A DNA stretch of 64,000 nt from Agarophyton chilense. Its lineage: Eukaryota > Rhodophyta > Florideophyceae > Gracilariales > Gracilariaceae. The DNA lies in NCBI GenBank assembly GCA_030374765.1, contig JARGXX010000080.1, positions 1,240,001 through 1,304,000 of the forward strand, in the 5' to 3' direction. Below the pieces are notes generated by a model. The model was not told where the DNA came from, did not search any database, and saw only the letters and a program-made list of their open reading frames with translations. The position numbers were made by a program, and so were the translations under genes. This document shows, piece after piece, positions 47,060-57,835 of the stretch. Numbering within the stretch: position 1 is the first letter of the stretch; every line of letters begins with the position of its first letter.

Positions 47060-47660
47060 AAGAATGTGTAACAGTCATTGGTAATGGTATGTTATAGGGA
47101 ATTATTCCTTCAGATGTTATCTTGTTCAACCTTTTGAAGGCCTGAACATTGATTTTTGCAATTTACTCAGCCGGGTTCTTCGGTCCAGGAATCCAGTCCA
47201 GAGAGGTTATCTCATGGGCTTAAAAGGAGCCCCGCAATCTTGAGACGATTGGACGAAGTCGATAGTCCTTCTGCTCATTTTGAGTATAAATAGTGCTAAA
47301 GAGACCATACGAATCTACTAGCATGTCTGAATCTTCAAATATTTACATTGGAAATTGGGTACTTCGGCAGGAAAATGCTGCTATACAGCGTTCTAATTAT
47401 ACGAAAGAGTGGTTTGGTTCTAAAAATATTGAGCTAATGGAGTGGCCTGCACGCAGCCCTGATTTGAACCCTATTGTGAATGTATAGGGGGTTTATTTCT
47501 TGCAGTCTACGCAACTGGGAGGCAGTTTTCTGATGTAGAAAGCCTTAAAACGCAATTGTTGAAGAATGGGGGAAATTGGGTCGAACGTTGAGATATAGTT
47601 TGCTCAAAAGTATAGAGACGCGTTGCTTACAAATACTACAAAGGTGTAGAAAGAAGACGA
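47060..47660 (+). mobile_element. Tc1/mariner transposase remnant
   Basis: The 64-codon frame 47293-47487 holds the hallmark of the Tc1 catalytic domain: WVLRQENAAIQ, KEWFGSKNIELMEWPARSPD and LNPI. The usual QDNA appears as QENA, so the second catalytic Asp is Glu. Downstream frames keep the C-terminal pattern (LLKSIETRCLQILQRC). Stops interrupt it (for example the TAG after NPIVNV at 47485). No terminal inverted repeats seen. Inactive fossil of a DNA transposon. Confidence 0.75.
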
Positions 47661-47944
47661 GCTATTAAGGTTGTGTTATAGCATGCTATAAATTAATTAA
47701 TGCTACTTGTTCTATTCTATTTTCGAACTCTACCGTAGCCTTTTTCTGTTTTCTTGAGAAAAAAGTAGCGCTGAAAGAAGATGGCACAACTTTTGATACC
47801 TGTTTTATTGGTTGTCCACGTCGACCGCCTCTCCATTGAAACACTCCCCGATAAGTCGAGTGACATAAAAAATGTGGGGGTGTTCTATTCTAATTTCGGT
47901 CACTGCATGTACGTGTGTCGCTGCGTGTGATTAAAAAGGGCTAC

Positions 47945-48112
47945 TTGGCGGCAAAACAAGAGTGCCACGGCATGGGATTGGTGAACGGCGACAGGTGTGT
48001 AACAATTGACCTGTAGCCTGCCGTGGCCCAAGGCTGGTCGGCGAATGAGAGTGCCACGTCGCAGGATGAGAGGACGAAGACAAGTATACGCCAGCTCACC
48101 AATAGCGTGCTG
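47945..48112. repeat. tandem array of about 90-bp units, part 1 (two units)
   Basis: Two diverged units with the landmarks GAGTGCCACG..., a tract of GGAT/GGAGG, a variable acgtg-type block and a closing CCAATAGCGTGCTGT. The same unit resumes at 48527. Confidence 0.6.
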
Positions 48113-48525
48113 TTATGAGTTGATATAATTGCATGGAAGGAACTATTAGTTGGAATTCTATATTGATTTTTTTATTGCTTTGTTGTTTAGAATATGGACT
48201 TGCTGGAATAAAGTGATGTAGAATAACGTAGGCCTTCATTGTTTGACTTTTCTATGTAAATGCTAAGTACTAAAACTACCTAATTCAGTACGTCTACTTT
48301 ATATTTTAGAAGTCTATATAATCGGCTTTTGGAGTCCAACTAACTCTCTCTTCCTCCTCTGCCAAGTGCAAATAGGAAGGAGTGCCTAGAAGTGCCTCCC
48401 CGACAGAAGCACGTGTTAATCGAAGAATTGAATCATTTTAATTTAAGTACATTTGCATCATTGCACCCATTACAGTAATTAGTCAGTTAAATACAAACAA
48501 ATCTGAAAACCCAATTGCTACAGGT
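48111..48525. mobile_element. AT-rich insert splitting the tandem array, possible solo LTR
   Basis: About 410 bp of AT-rich sequence starting TGTTATGAGTTGATATAA inside the unit array, with a TATATAA box at about 48314 and no coding content. The position of the TATA box 200 bp from a TG start is LTR-like, but neither a clear CA end nor a target duplication is seen. Confidence 0.35.
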
Positions 48526-48526
48526 G

Positions 48527-48910
48527 AAGTGGCACTCGCGCGGGCGACGGAACGAAGAGTGCCACGGCACGGGATTGAAGGATGCGGACACGTGTGTGAC
48601 AGTTGACCAATGGCATGTCTTGCCACTCTCGCGCGCGGGTGGCGGAATGAGAGTGCTACGGCATTCGATTGGAGGATAGCCACACTTGTATGGCTGCTAG
48701 CCAATGGCGTGCCGTGGCACTTGCACGGGCGGCGAAACCGAGTGTCACGCCATACAATCGGAAGGCAGGTACACCTGTACGAGCGCTGGCCAATAGCGTG
48801 CTGTCGCATTCGCATAGGCGGCGGAAAGAGAATATCACAGCACGGGATCGGAGGATGGGTACGCGTGTGTGACAGTTGATTAACATGCCGTAGCATTCGC
48901 GCAAGTGGAG
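48527..48910. repeat. tandem array of about 90-bp units, part 2 (four units and a bit)
   Basis: Units begin near 48530, 48625, 48715, 48805 and 48890. Consensus landmarks: GGCACTCGCGCGGGCGGCGGAA, GAGTGCCACGGCACGGGATT, GGAGGAT, ACACGTGTGTGACAGTTG and CCAATGGCGTGCCGT. Near 90-93 bp, so translated frames look periodic with no stop; not a gene. Confidence 0.75.
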
Positions 48911-48992
48911 CAAGATTGGTGCGGGCGACACGTGTGTGCAGTGCTACAAGAGACACGTGTTCGTGTGCAGGCGATGCCAAAACACGAACACG

Positions 48993-48997
48993 AATAT
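48993..48997. repeat. target-site duplication AATAT of the copia element, left copy
   Basis: AATAT before the LTR at 48998 is repeated at 53606-53610 right after the other LTR. Confidence 0.85.
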
Positions 48998-49093
48998 TGT
49001 GAGTGGAAGGCACTGCCTCTCTCTCTCTGTTTACTTCGCTATCGTCGTCGTATCTCTTATGTACAGTTCTCCTCACTGTAATGCTGTTTGACG
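48998..49093 (-). repeat. 3' LTR of the copia element
   Basis: TGTGAGTGG...TTTGACG, 96 bp, differing from 53510-53605 at four sites. Contains a CT-repeat (CTCTCTCTCT). Confidence 0.9.
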
Positions 49094-51712
49094 TATCGAA
49101 AAATGTGGCGCAGCAAGAGTGGGTGATGGTGTTTGACAGTCCCCGGGTGGTGCCGCACATTTTGAACTTGGTGCTGGTCTGACGTGTAGGGTATCTCGGA
49201 GATGTTTGAAGCGGTCGCTATTGAGAGGTTTGGTGAAGATGTCGGCTTGAATGTCGTCCGTCGGTATTCGGTGCAGCTGGATCATGTTGGCTCTTACGTG
49301 GTGTTGCAGGAAATGATGTCGGATATCTATATATTTGCGTTGTTTTGTTGGAGCTTGGTTTGCGGCTATGAGAATGGCGGATCGGTTGTCTATGTAGTGA
49401 GGTATGGGTTGTGGTGATTCTCTCGTCGCGTCTCGCATAAGTTTGAACAGCCATGTTGTGTGTCTGGTGGCGTCTGTGGCCGCTATGTACTCAGCTTCTG
49501 TCGTTGACAACGGGACGATGTTCTGCTTTCGAGATGTCCAGGATATTGGAGTGTCGTTTATACAATGTACCGTTCCGGTAATGGACTTCCTGTTCTTCTC
49601 GTTGGCAAAACCCGCATCGCTGTATGCCTTGAGTAGGTGGTCAGTGCTTCTACTTTTCTTCTTGGAGGGGAACCACAGGCCGTGCGTGCGTGTACCTTTG
49701 AGGTAGCGGAGTAAGCATTTGAGTGCTTGTGCGCGGTGCTTTTGCGGGTTGGTCATGTGTTGGGAAAGACGGTTGGTGGCGTACGCGATGTCGGGGCGGG
49801 TGCTGTCGGTAATATACCGGATTTCTCCTAGTGTTTGTCGGTATCTTGATGCGTCCGCTGATGAAAGCAGCTGCGAGGTTGGTTGTTGATCTAGGGCTTT
49901 GAGGTTGTTGTAGGGTGTCTTCGTGGGGTTACAGTGCTTCATGTTCGTTTGTTGTAAGACTGCGTCGATTGCATCCGGTTGGGAGACGTGGATTCCTGTC
50001 GGTCCTCTCGTGATTGTCCAGTTCAGAAATCTGGTTGGTGGGCCGAGTCGTTTGACTTTGTATTTCCTAAGAAGCTGTTGATATAGGTCGTCGATATGCT
50101 CCTGGTCGGATGCTAATACGAGAAAGTCATCAATGGTTGTACTGACTATCCTGTAGCCGGTGGTGGTGCGGCGTGTGTAGAGGCATGGGTCATGCTCGTA
50201 GCTTTGAAAGCCTAGAGAGGTGAGAAAAGTTTGAAGTCCATGGTTGTAATAGTATGCTGCGGGTGGAGAGCCATAGGGATTTCCGACTAGTTGTCCGTAG
50301 GTGCTTGGGTGTCGAAATGTGCCGTTGAATTTTGGAATCTGTTTAACATAGATGGGCCGTGTGTGCTGATACTTTTCGTGAAGATATGCCGATTTGATGT
50401 CAAAGTGCTCCATTGGCATGTTGTGAGTGGCGTGAAGAGCAATAATTATGCGTTGTGTGGTTCTGTCAGCAGTGTATGTTGTGGTGTGATTTGCGTCGTA
50501 GTGGAGTCCTGGTTTCATCAAGTCTCCTCGAAGGTTACAACGTGCTTTTCTTTGAATAATGTGACCCTCTGTGGATCTCTTGTATCGGTAAAGCATCATG
50601 AGGGGGATGACCGATTCGGGTGGTGGTTTGAACTCGTTGGGTAGCCATTTGATGCTTTGATGGTTGTCGAGATTTTGAAGTTCGTGATCATGTGCGTGTT
50701 GCCATAGATCTGCATCTGGGTATTTTCTGGCTTGCGGAAGGTTGGCGGGTGGAGGCGTGTTGATGCTTATTGTTGTGGGTGTGGGCTGTTGGTGTGCTGA
50801 TCTGGTTTTGAATGCTGTGGACGTGGTGGAAGTGGGATCTGTTTTCGCATGGTATGGGTGGAAATCCATTGCCCTGATTGGGTGGTATGTGTTTGTTCTA
50901 AGGTTGCGGATCATGATGTGGTCTAGCGACAGGGCGTACATGTATCGCGCTGGTTCTGCTCTTGTCTCGAGCTTCTTTTTGGGTGCGTAAGCCGGTATTG
51001 TCCCTAGTTGACCGAATATAAATATGCGCTGGAGTGTGGGTGTTGTGTTGTACCACAATTTGTAAGGTGATGTATTGGTCGTTGTGTGATGTAGTAGGTT
51101 GTACTTGAAGATGGTGTCTCTGGCTGCGTCCTCACAGTAGGCTTCGTCTAGGTCTGCTGTTTTCAGTAGTGCTCTGACTGACTCAATGATGGTTTTGTTT
51201 AGGCGTTCGGCGATGCCGTTTTCTTGTGGTTGATGCGGTGTTCGGAGGTGGTGTCGTACTTTGTGTTTTGCGTAGATGGTTTGCATCTTGTTTGAAATGT
51301 ATTCTTTGGCATTGTCGCTGCGAAAGTCTTGGAGTGGGTGACCCATATGTGTACGGATATGCTGAAGCGTTGCGTCGATGTGCTGAGGTATATCCTTTCG
51401 GTCTCTAATGAAGTGGGCGATGGCAAACTTGCTGGCTGCGCAAACAATTAAGAGCATATGATTATTACCATTTACGGAGGTGGGTTTGATAGGGCCGCAT
51501 GTGTCCGAGCTAACATAAGCGCCAAGCGCCTGTGGGGTAATTGTGCTGCTTGGGTTTGTGTGGGGCTGGTTGGAGTTTGGCATGGGCACATGCAGTACAT
51601 GTGAGGGGGATGTCTGACGGTATTTTTGACGGCATGGTTGGTATGAGGCGGTGTAGTGCTGTGAGTGCCAGTTTCTGTGGGTGTGCATGATTAAGGCGTA
51701 TATGCCAGTCAT
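49073..51712 (-). mobile_element. copia pol: integrase, reverse transcriptase, RNase H
   Basis: Open minus-strand frame of 879 codons. Integrase core: SSDTCGPIKPTSVNG, DFRSDNAKEYISNKM and QENGIAERLNKTI. RT: RCNLRGDLMKPGLHYD, HFDIKSAYLH, SSPP-like YGSPPAAYYYN, and TTIDDFLVLASD with the copia variant of the YxDD box. RNase H: ADASRYRQTLG, AYSDAGFANEKNRKSITG, TTEAEYIAATDA, YIDNRSAILIA and IDIRHHFLQHHV. Its 3' end reaches about 20 bases into the LTR. Rich in Thr, His, Pro and Gln. Confidence 0.92.
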
Positions 51713-53291
51713 GCGTTTGCAGCTGTATGGTGGAGGGAGTTCGGAAGTGACCGGGATTACTGAGTTTTAGTAGAGAGTTCGTGGAGTCGGCTTTGTGTGG
51801 TTTGCTAGGCAGGGGGGGTGCGGAGAGTGATGGGGTTTTTGTTTTCGGGGGAGGATCTGCTGGTTTGACTAGAGGCTTTGGTGAGGTCTTCTTGGCACGT
51901 TTGGTCTTAGAGTGTTTAAATTGTATGGCACGGGCGGTGCTCGCTTGAGCTGTGATTACAGTGGCTGCTTCGAGTGTGTACTGATCATTTTTCCATGGTG
52001 CCGTTGCGAGTGTTGCGGGAGGGTTGTGTGATGTATCCATTATATAGCCGTTGTGTGGTGTGAATACTACAAGGCCGTATCGGCTTGCTAAATCCTTGAC
52101 TGAGAGAAGATTGTGACGGATGTCTGGATTTGTAACGGCGTGAGTTTTGAATGTCCTATTGGTGTTCGTCTTCAGTTGAAGCGTTCCACTGTGCGTGCAT
52201 CGGGTCTGATGATGGGTGGCAGATTGGGCTAGGAGGGGGCTGGTCAGGGGATTCATATGGGGAAGCGAATAGCGGATGTGGGTGGGGTGCGCGCCGCTGT
52301 CAAGGACAAACGTACCAACTGTGTCTGCTTCAGGATCGGGTGCTGCGTCAGCTGTGTGATCTGATTGGTGTTGGGATGCGGGAATGCCGGTGTACATGTG
52401 ATGTGTAAGTGGTTGGGGCTGATGCTGATAAGGGTACGGGGGAGGCGCCGCTCTCGCGTGTATGTAGTTTGCTTGCGGTTTGGCGACAAGGAATTTGGGG
52501 AGACCTTGGTCCCTGCATTGAGAGTCTGTGTGGTTGCATCGGATACCGAGTGCTTTGTGGTACGAGCATAGTTGGTTTGGGGGAACTCGGCGTATGGGGT
52601 AGGGGAGTCGTCTGTTGAGTGTGCGTTGGTGATATTGGGTGCGTGGGACTCCGTAGTCCCCGGTGAATCTAGAGGTGGTCTGCATTGTTGCTGGTCCAGC
52701 TTGCGCTGGTTGATATAAGTTGTTGAGGGATTTGAAAATCCTGATAAAGTTTCGCACCGTGCTGGGTTTTTTGGAGAGTATATGACCTAGGATAGGGGTC
52801 AGCGTCGTCTTTTTCTTCAGGCCATGTATGATGAAGTCGATTGTGGTGTCTTCTTCGGCTATGTTGGGGTATCGGGCTGCAACCATCTTCTTGCGTACCG
52901 CCAAGTGTTCTTTGAAGTAGGCTACTACGTTCGTGATGTCTTGCAGCTCGATGCTCTCTGCTTCGGTTTTTAGAAATTGGTGATCCTCCTTTGTAGTTTG
53001 GTTGATGTGCTTGATGATATCTTGAATTAGGTCATGTGGCGTTGGTTCCTCGTCGGGTATTAGGAGGAGTCCTAGAATTTCGATGGATATGCTGCTGAGA
53101 ACCGCTGAAAGGAGGCGATTCTTTTTCATCTCAAAGTTTTTGAGTTGTGCCTGGTCCATGGGTGGTAGTGGATTGCCTTGCAGATGTGGTACGGCGTCTA
53201 CCGTTGCTGCGTAGTTTTTCAATGCCAGAAACCATAAGGCATAGTTAGAAGTGTTCAGATCGGGGATTTGGTGAGGTTTATCGTGGTCCAT
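51510..53291 (-). mobile_element. copia gag, protease and pre-integrase domain
   Basis: Open minus-strand frame of 593 codons. Gag part (LNTSNYALWFLALKNYAATV, later TTKEDHQFLKTEAESI and VAYFKEHLAVRKKMV). A Cys/His segment CSYHKALGIRCNHTDSQC takes the place of a zinc knuckle. Aspartic protease: TFVLDSGAHPTHI, ... HNLLSVKDLASRYG. GAG-pre-integrase: HIRLNHAHPQKLALTALH and CTACAHAKL. It overlaps the downstream pol frame by 200 bp; some LTR elements use programmed frameshifting at such overlaps. Confidence 0.9.
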
Positions 53292-53496
53292 TGTGATTGG
53301 GGATGAAGTGATGAATTGTGTTGTGTCGACGGGTGTGTGGTGGTCTTGGGATGTACTGATGGCGTTGGTGTATAGTTCTTGTATTTCTGGATTTCGGCGG
53401 AGTTCACGGCCGAGGCGGCGTGCCAGGCGGAGTTGGTGGGGATCCGTGTTGGAGCGGGGTGCGGTGAATATTCAGGTTTGCGGCGGTGGCAGCGAA

Positions 53497-53509
53497 TGGG
53501 ACCATAACC
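53497..53509 (-). other. primer-binding site of the copia element (initiator tRNA-Met half)
   Basis: Plus strand TGGGACCATAACC ends exactly at the LTR border. Metazoan initiator tRNA-Met has TGGGCCCATAACC in its anticodon arm (12 of 13 match, from memory of that tRNA). Drosophila copia is primed by the 5' half of this tRNA. Confidence 0.7.
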
Positions 53510-53605
53510 TGTGAGTGGAAGGCACTGCCTCTCTCTCTCTGTTTACTTCGCTATCGTCGTCGTATCACTTATGTACTGTTCTCCTGACTGTAATGCTGTT
53601 TGACA
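53510..53605 (-). repeat. 5' LTR of the copia element
   Basis: TGTGAGTGG...TTTGACA, 96 bp with proper TG...CA ends, followed by AATAT. Confidence 0.9.
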
Positions 53606-53744
53606 AATATAACCCTACAAGTGCATGTTTTGACGGAGGCACCCGTGCAAAGCACGCATCGGAGCCACTCTTTTTCTCTATTTCTTCTTCTGTAGAAGAC
53701 TTATCTGCATTCTTGAAAGTGGAAACAAGATCTTTATAACTTTT

Positions 53745-54634
53745 ATGGCGTCGATCAGACTCAACATGAAACGACGAATAGTAGAGAACATGTCGCGAGT
53801 AGAAACGACTTCCTTAGGTATCTTTTTCAAGTACTCGATTGCTTCAAAACATTCCTGGAGAAGATGTCGGGTGCTCTTGAAGATGTCAGTAGCTTTCCAA
53901 TCAACTATGTGATCGTTTTGGGAGGAAGCAGAAATGGCGTGTTCTGCATTTAAAAATTCCGAAAGCTGATCAATGGCTTCGAGAACAGAGGTGTGAAAGG
54001 TCTTGGTTATGGAAACCTCATATTCAGTCTTCGACTTGTGACGAGCTTCTGAAAGAGAAATAGGGTGAACTTTGAAATTAATGAGTGTCTCTTCGCTACG
54101 AATAGCGTTCTTTCGGAAGATGATAGAAAAAATTCATCCAATTGGGGGGTACATTGAATAGACGAACTTGCATGAAATGGTCTACGGCAATTCCTTGATA
54201 ACTCGAAACGAAAAAATTAAAGTCTTCTTCGGGGCGGCGCTTGCATGAAGTGGATCCTGTGAAGGAATAGATCATCCTGGTCAATACAGCAATGGGAGTA
54301 TCCACGGAAATGAGTTTGGTAATCTGCTTCAATTTTTCATTTTGACTAAATTGTTTGTAGTCGACGAGGCTTTTTGATTAATCCTCACCTGAACGGACTT
54401 CTGTTTACGTTCAAAACGACGTTTGTACCAGTATCTGGCAAGGGTAGCAAAAACTGTCTTGTACATACGATGCGTTCTCTTTTTCGCAGCAGCTACGACG
54501 ATTTCGACCCATCGAGTGGCGTTTCGACTATATTCTTCTGGTTCGCTTTTAGCGTTGAACATCGGAGGACCAGTCGGCGTCAGTGGCTGGGAGGACGCTA
54601 GGACTGAGTCTATAACTGTTTGAACGGGGAACAT
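53745..54634 (-). pseudogene. decayed minus-strand gene, basic N-terminus and helical C-terminus
   Basis: From ATG at 54634 (MFPVQTVIDSVLASSQPLTP) the frame runs to 54329, with a strongly basic stretch (KKRTHRMYKTVFATLARYWY). A second frame continues at 54332-54096 (LISVDTPIAVLTRMIYSF), and a third, open but without ATG, from about 54125 to 53745 (SLSEARHKSKTEYEVSITKT, LQECFEAIEYLKKIPKEVVS). The frame changes imply at least two indels or lost introns. No family recognised; the amphipathic C-part may be helical or coiled coil. Confidence 0.45.
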
Positions 54635-54893
54635 CGCTCTCGTTGCGTGGTGTTCGCTCGGGCGGTGTTGGCACAGGAGCAGGGAAGAGGGGAGCAAAGA
54701 AGCAGGCAAGAACATACCCTTCGGTCTGGCCACTCCTCCCCGGGCCGGCACCATTCGTCAGGCGCCAGCTTACTTTACTTGGTAGTAGCCCCTTCTCCTG
54801 GGTCGCTCCTCTGGGAGGGGCGCGGGAAGTGCGTGGGAGGTGCGCGAAGTGCGCGAAGTGGGGAGACAGATCTGAGAGCCGTTCTCCACAAGC

Positions 54894-56324
54894 GTGCTCA
54901 TGTTTGTGTATGAACGTGTTTTTTTAAAAAATGTAATCAAATGTTATTGTAAATTAACATGTTTTGAAGACCAAAATGTCAAGACTGGACCATCTTGCTT
55001 CCACTGGTCCTGGCCCTTTTGCAACTTCCACCACGCGCTCCGAAGCGACACTGAAACCGACTTTTTGCCACCCAGAATGTGGGACGAAGTTTTGGGTGAC
55101 AACGACCTGGGCAGCATCGAAATCGATGTAGCTACAAAGCTTGTTCTTCTTGCATACCGCGTCATGGTTAACATTGCCACAGCCAAAGGAAAGCCCAATC
55201 GCCGCAAGCATGTACAGAAAAGAATCGCATCATTTTTCAGCGTCACATCTGGCCTTACTGAGAAAGAGTTTCAACGAACATTTCGTTGAAGCCGCTCCGC
55301 CTTTAACAGACTTCTTACAATTAGCTTCCTGTCAATTCGTCGAAATGACGAAATGGGACGAAGATCGGGTCGACACATCATTCCTTCTAATGTGAGACAA
55401 GCTGTGACGCTACGAATGCTGGCAGGCGCAAGCTATTTGGATCTAATGAGGACATTTCAGATCGCTTCTTCTACAGTTTTTCAGGTATTTCACGACACAT
55501 ATTCCGCATTTAATCAGACATTGTCCCTCGCTGGGCTTCCAAACAGCTTTGACGACCTTCACAAGCTCTCTTTGGAGTTTAAAAATTCCAGAAACCCATC
55601 AAGCCCCATTGCAGGATGTATTGGTGCTTTAGATGGCATATCTATCAAGATCAAGAAACCGCAACAATATCTTACTCCAGCAGCGTATTACTGTCGAAAG
55701 AGCTACTATGCTTTGCCTGAGCAAGCTTTGGTTAATGCCCGGTACCGCTTTTGTTCTGTTTCTGCGCGATGCGTAGGTCCTACTCACGACTCTTTGGCAC
55801 ATGCTCTTTCTAACCTCGGAAAATATTTAAGTAATGAGGAGCTACAATTCGAGTTGTGGATCGCCGGAAATGAGGCTTATGTATGTACGGAAAATCTGAT
55901 TACCCCAATTCCCGTGTCACAAATTCGTGACGGTTATGACGATGCGTTTAACTACTTTTACTCTTCTTTAACTTTTGGGATACTTGTGGCGCGATGGAGA
56001 ATTCTACAGTCTGGTTTAGAGTACTCGGTTGACATCAGTTCCAGAATTATTGCGCTTTGTATGAAGCTCCACAATTTCTGCATCGAACAAGAGGATCGTG
56101 AATGTAGACGTCTGTCGCAAGATGAAATCGTCGTCGCGAACGACGAATGCCAGAAATGGTATGAATCTTGCAAGGAAGAAAATGTTTTTCAACTTAAGAA
56201 AGAGCTACCAGGTGAACGGGTGGCATCAGTAGTGCTTCAAAAGCGAGAAGAACTCGTGAATGTCGTAAGGTGCAAGGATTTGAAGCGTCCTTCCGTTTCG
56301 GGTGTTCCCTGTCAGCAGTTTTGA
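54894..56324 (+). pseudogene. PIF/Harbinger DDE transposase, inactive
   Basis: One plus-strand frame with a single in-frame TGA at 55287-55289 separates 131 upstream and 323 downstream codons. Counted from ATG 55353: a helix-turn-helix-like part (AVTLRMLAGASYLDLMRTFQ), GCIGALDGISIKIKKP with Asp94, RFCSVSARCVGPTHDS with Asp146, then AGNEAYVCTENLITP where the usual GDEAY Asp is Asn173. The catalytic Glu block normally written ERAFGIL is lost: the sequence reads YSSLTFGILVARWRILQ. MKLHNFCIEQ closes the domain. So the nuclease fold is recognisable but key residues are missing. TIRs and TTA/TAA target sites were not found by eye. Confidence 0.85.
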
Positions 56325-56678
56325 CGTTGCATACGTAGGGAAGCTGGGGGTATTGCAAAAGTTGGCGTGCTACAGTTGTCTTCATTTGCACCCGTGCTGG
56401 GGTTTGGATTGGTTTGTATGAATGTGGTGGCGCAAAAATGGTGAATCCCAGACGGCAAAAGATCATCCAACTCTTGATCTGCCAGAAGACGGTTGCGCAT
56501 TTTAATGTCTGCCTGACGCGGGCTGCCACTGAGAGATCTTAATACTATCCGAGGGCACGGCACCTTTCTGTAGAAAGAGGGTATTGAGCGCAGCAGAACC
56601 TGTTCCAAGCATAGGGGGTAGAACTTTCTACGGCAGCCGCCTGCACCAAAGGTCTTTTATCCCACCGAGATTTATCAG

Positions 56679-57297
56679 TTACTTGTGACATTGATACCGT
56701 GGCGGGGGTGACATCCCACCGCAAAGAACGAGATGTAGCATTTTATGTTCGTACTGGTACCGCCCCCATCGAGTTTGTGTAGGATTAGGGTGTTTTAAGG
56801 ATAACTGTACAGCCGAAGGGGGCAGGATATTTGGCGCAGGAGTGGAATTCGGAGTCATTGACGTGTCGTCTGACGTTTCCATCGTGACGGTTGTGACATT
56901 GTCTGCAATGACATCCAAACACCGCCACCGCTTCGGTCTATTAGTGGATGGGGCGTCGGAATTACTAGCATTAGGAAGCGGAGGCCGTTTCTCGCTTGAG
57001 AGAGCCCCATCTTTCCCGACATCTGGCACAAAATCGGAGTCAGTAGGTTTCACAGACTTAGCTTCGTGTTCGGCTATGAGAGGAGATAGCACTCGCTTTC
57101 GACAACGCGCTACGTAGGAATTCAATTTTCTGTGGCATGAACAGTTTGAAAGGGTCACGAGGGTTTAGCTTTGCAGGTGCAGCTTCAGCCTCCGCAATGA
57201 GCTCTCGGGTTCTATCTGTTTTGGAAGCGGCAAAAAAACCATTCAATCTGCACAGGCATGGCGAGCGGGCATGCGGGAAGAAAGTGGCTTGAGGCAC
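56679..57297 (-). pseudogene. minus-strand frames downstream of the Harbinger gene, unknown
   Basis: Frames 57297-57058 (79 codons, TDRTRELIAEAEAAPAKLNP) and 57158-56679 (159 codons, RKRVLSPLIAEHEAKSVKPT and a Thr/Ser/Pro-rich tail) converge on the transposase gene. Harbinger elements normally carry a second gene for a Myb-like protein, and this is where one might lie, but no Myb/SANT tryptophan pattern is seen. A frame at 56608-56312 (MRNRLLADQELDDLLPSGIH) may belong to it. Confidence 0.3.
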
Positions 57298-57835
57298 TAA
57301 AGATCGGCGTGTATATAGTCACATCGATTTCCACGACTGCTTACCTCGGTACTGGCGCCTACCCATACTTAAAGAAGATGATTCACAATGTAAGTTAATG
57401 TGCTGGGTGGCCTATCGAGACCCAAATCAAGGGAATTTCCGACTTGACTTTTGTTTATTGGGACTCTGTACATTGTTTATCCACCTGAGGATGAGGCACC
57501 CCCAAAATCATCAAAAGAGATACACTATGGTAATGTAGTGCAAAAGTTCCACACGAAGAAGCTGCGCTGATAAGAGTTCATATGCAGAGATTAACTAACG
57601 GGCGTTTAATCGGTTCGGTAGCAGCAGAATGTTGTTGAAGGAGTACCTATCGCTTGTTTTTCTTTCCGTGAGCCGGATCAGTGTTTGTTATTTAATTGTT
57701 TTCTTACTTTTGCACCTTTCAAAACGACAGGAGTTCGCTTCTCTGATGAGAGTACGTAAAATTTCTACAATATCAAGTCCTTTAAAGTCAATGTGGCAGC
57801 TTGAAAGTTGTTGTTGAGGTACTTCATACGATCTG
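57298..57835. other. no gene recognised
   Basis: Short frames only; a TC-rich stretch and no family motif. Confidence 0.55.

Larger units (their letters stand above)
48998..53605 (-). mobile_element. Ty1/copia LTR retrotransposon with 96-bp LTRs
   Basis: 96-bp LTRs, exact 5-bp target duplication AATAT, gag/protease/pre-integrase frame and integrase/RT/RNase H frame. Integrase before RT is the copia order. The whole element is 4608 bp, compact for the superfamily. The LTRs differ at 4 of 96 positions. It looks nearly whole, with two long overlapping coding frames. Confidence 0.93.

Noticed and set aside
48483-49160. A 225-codon minus-strand open frame
   Set aside because: It is the translation of the 90-bp tandem array plus the copia LTR; periodic peptide, no gene.
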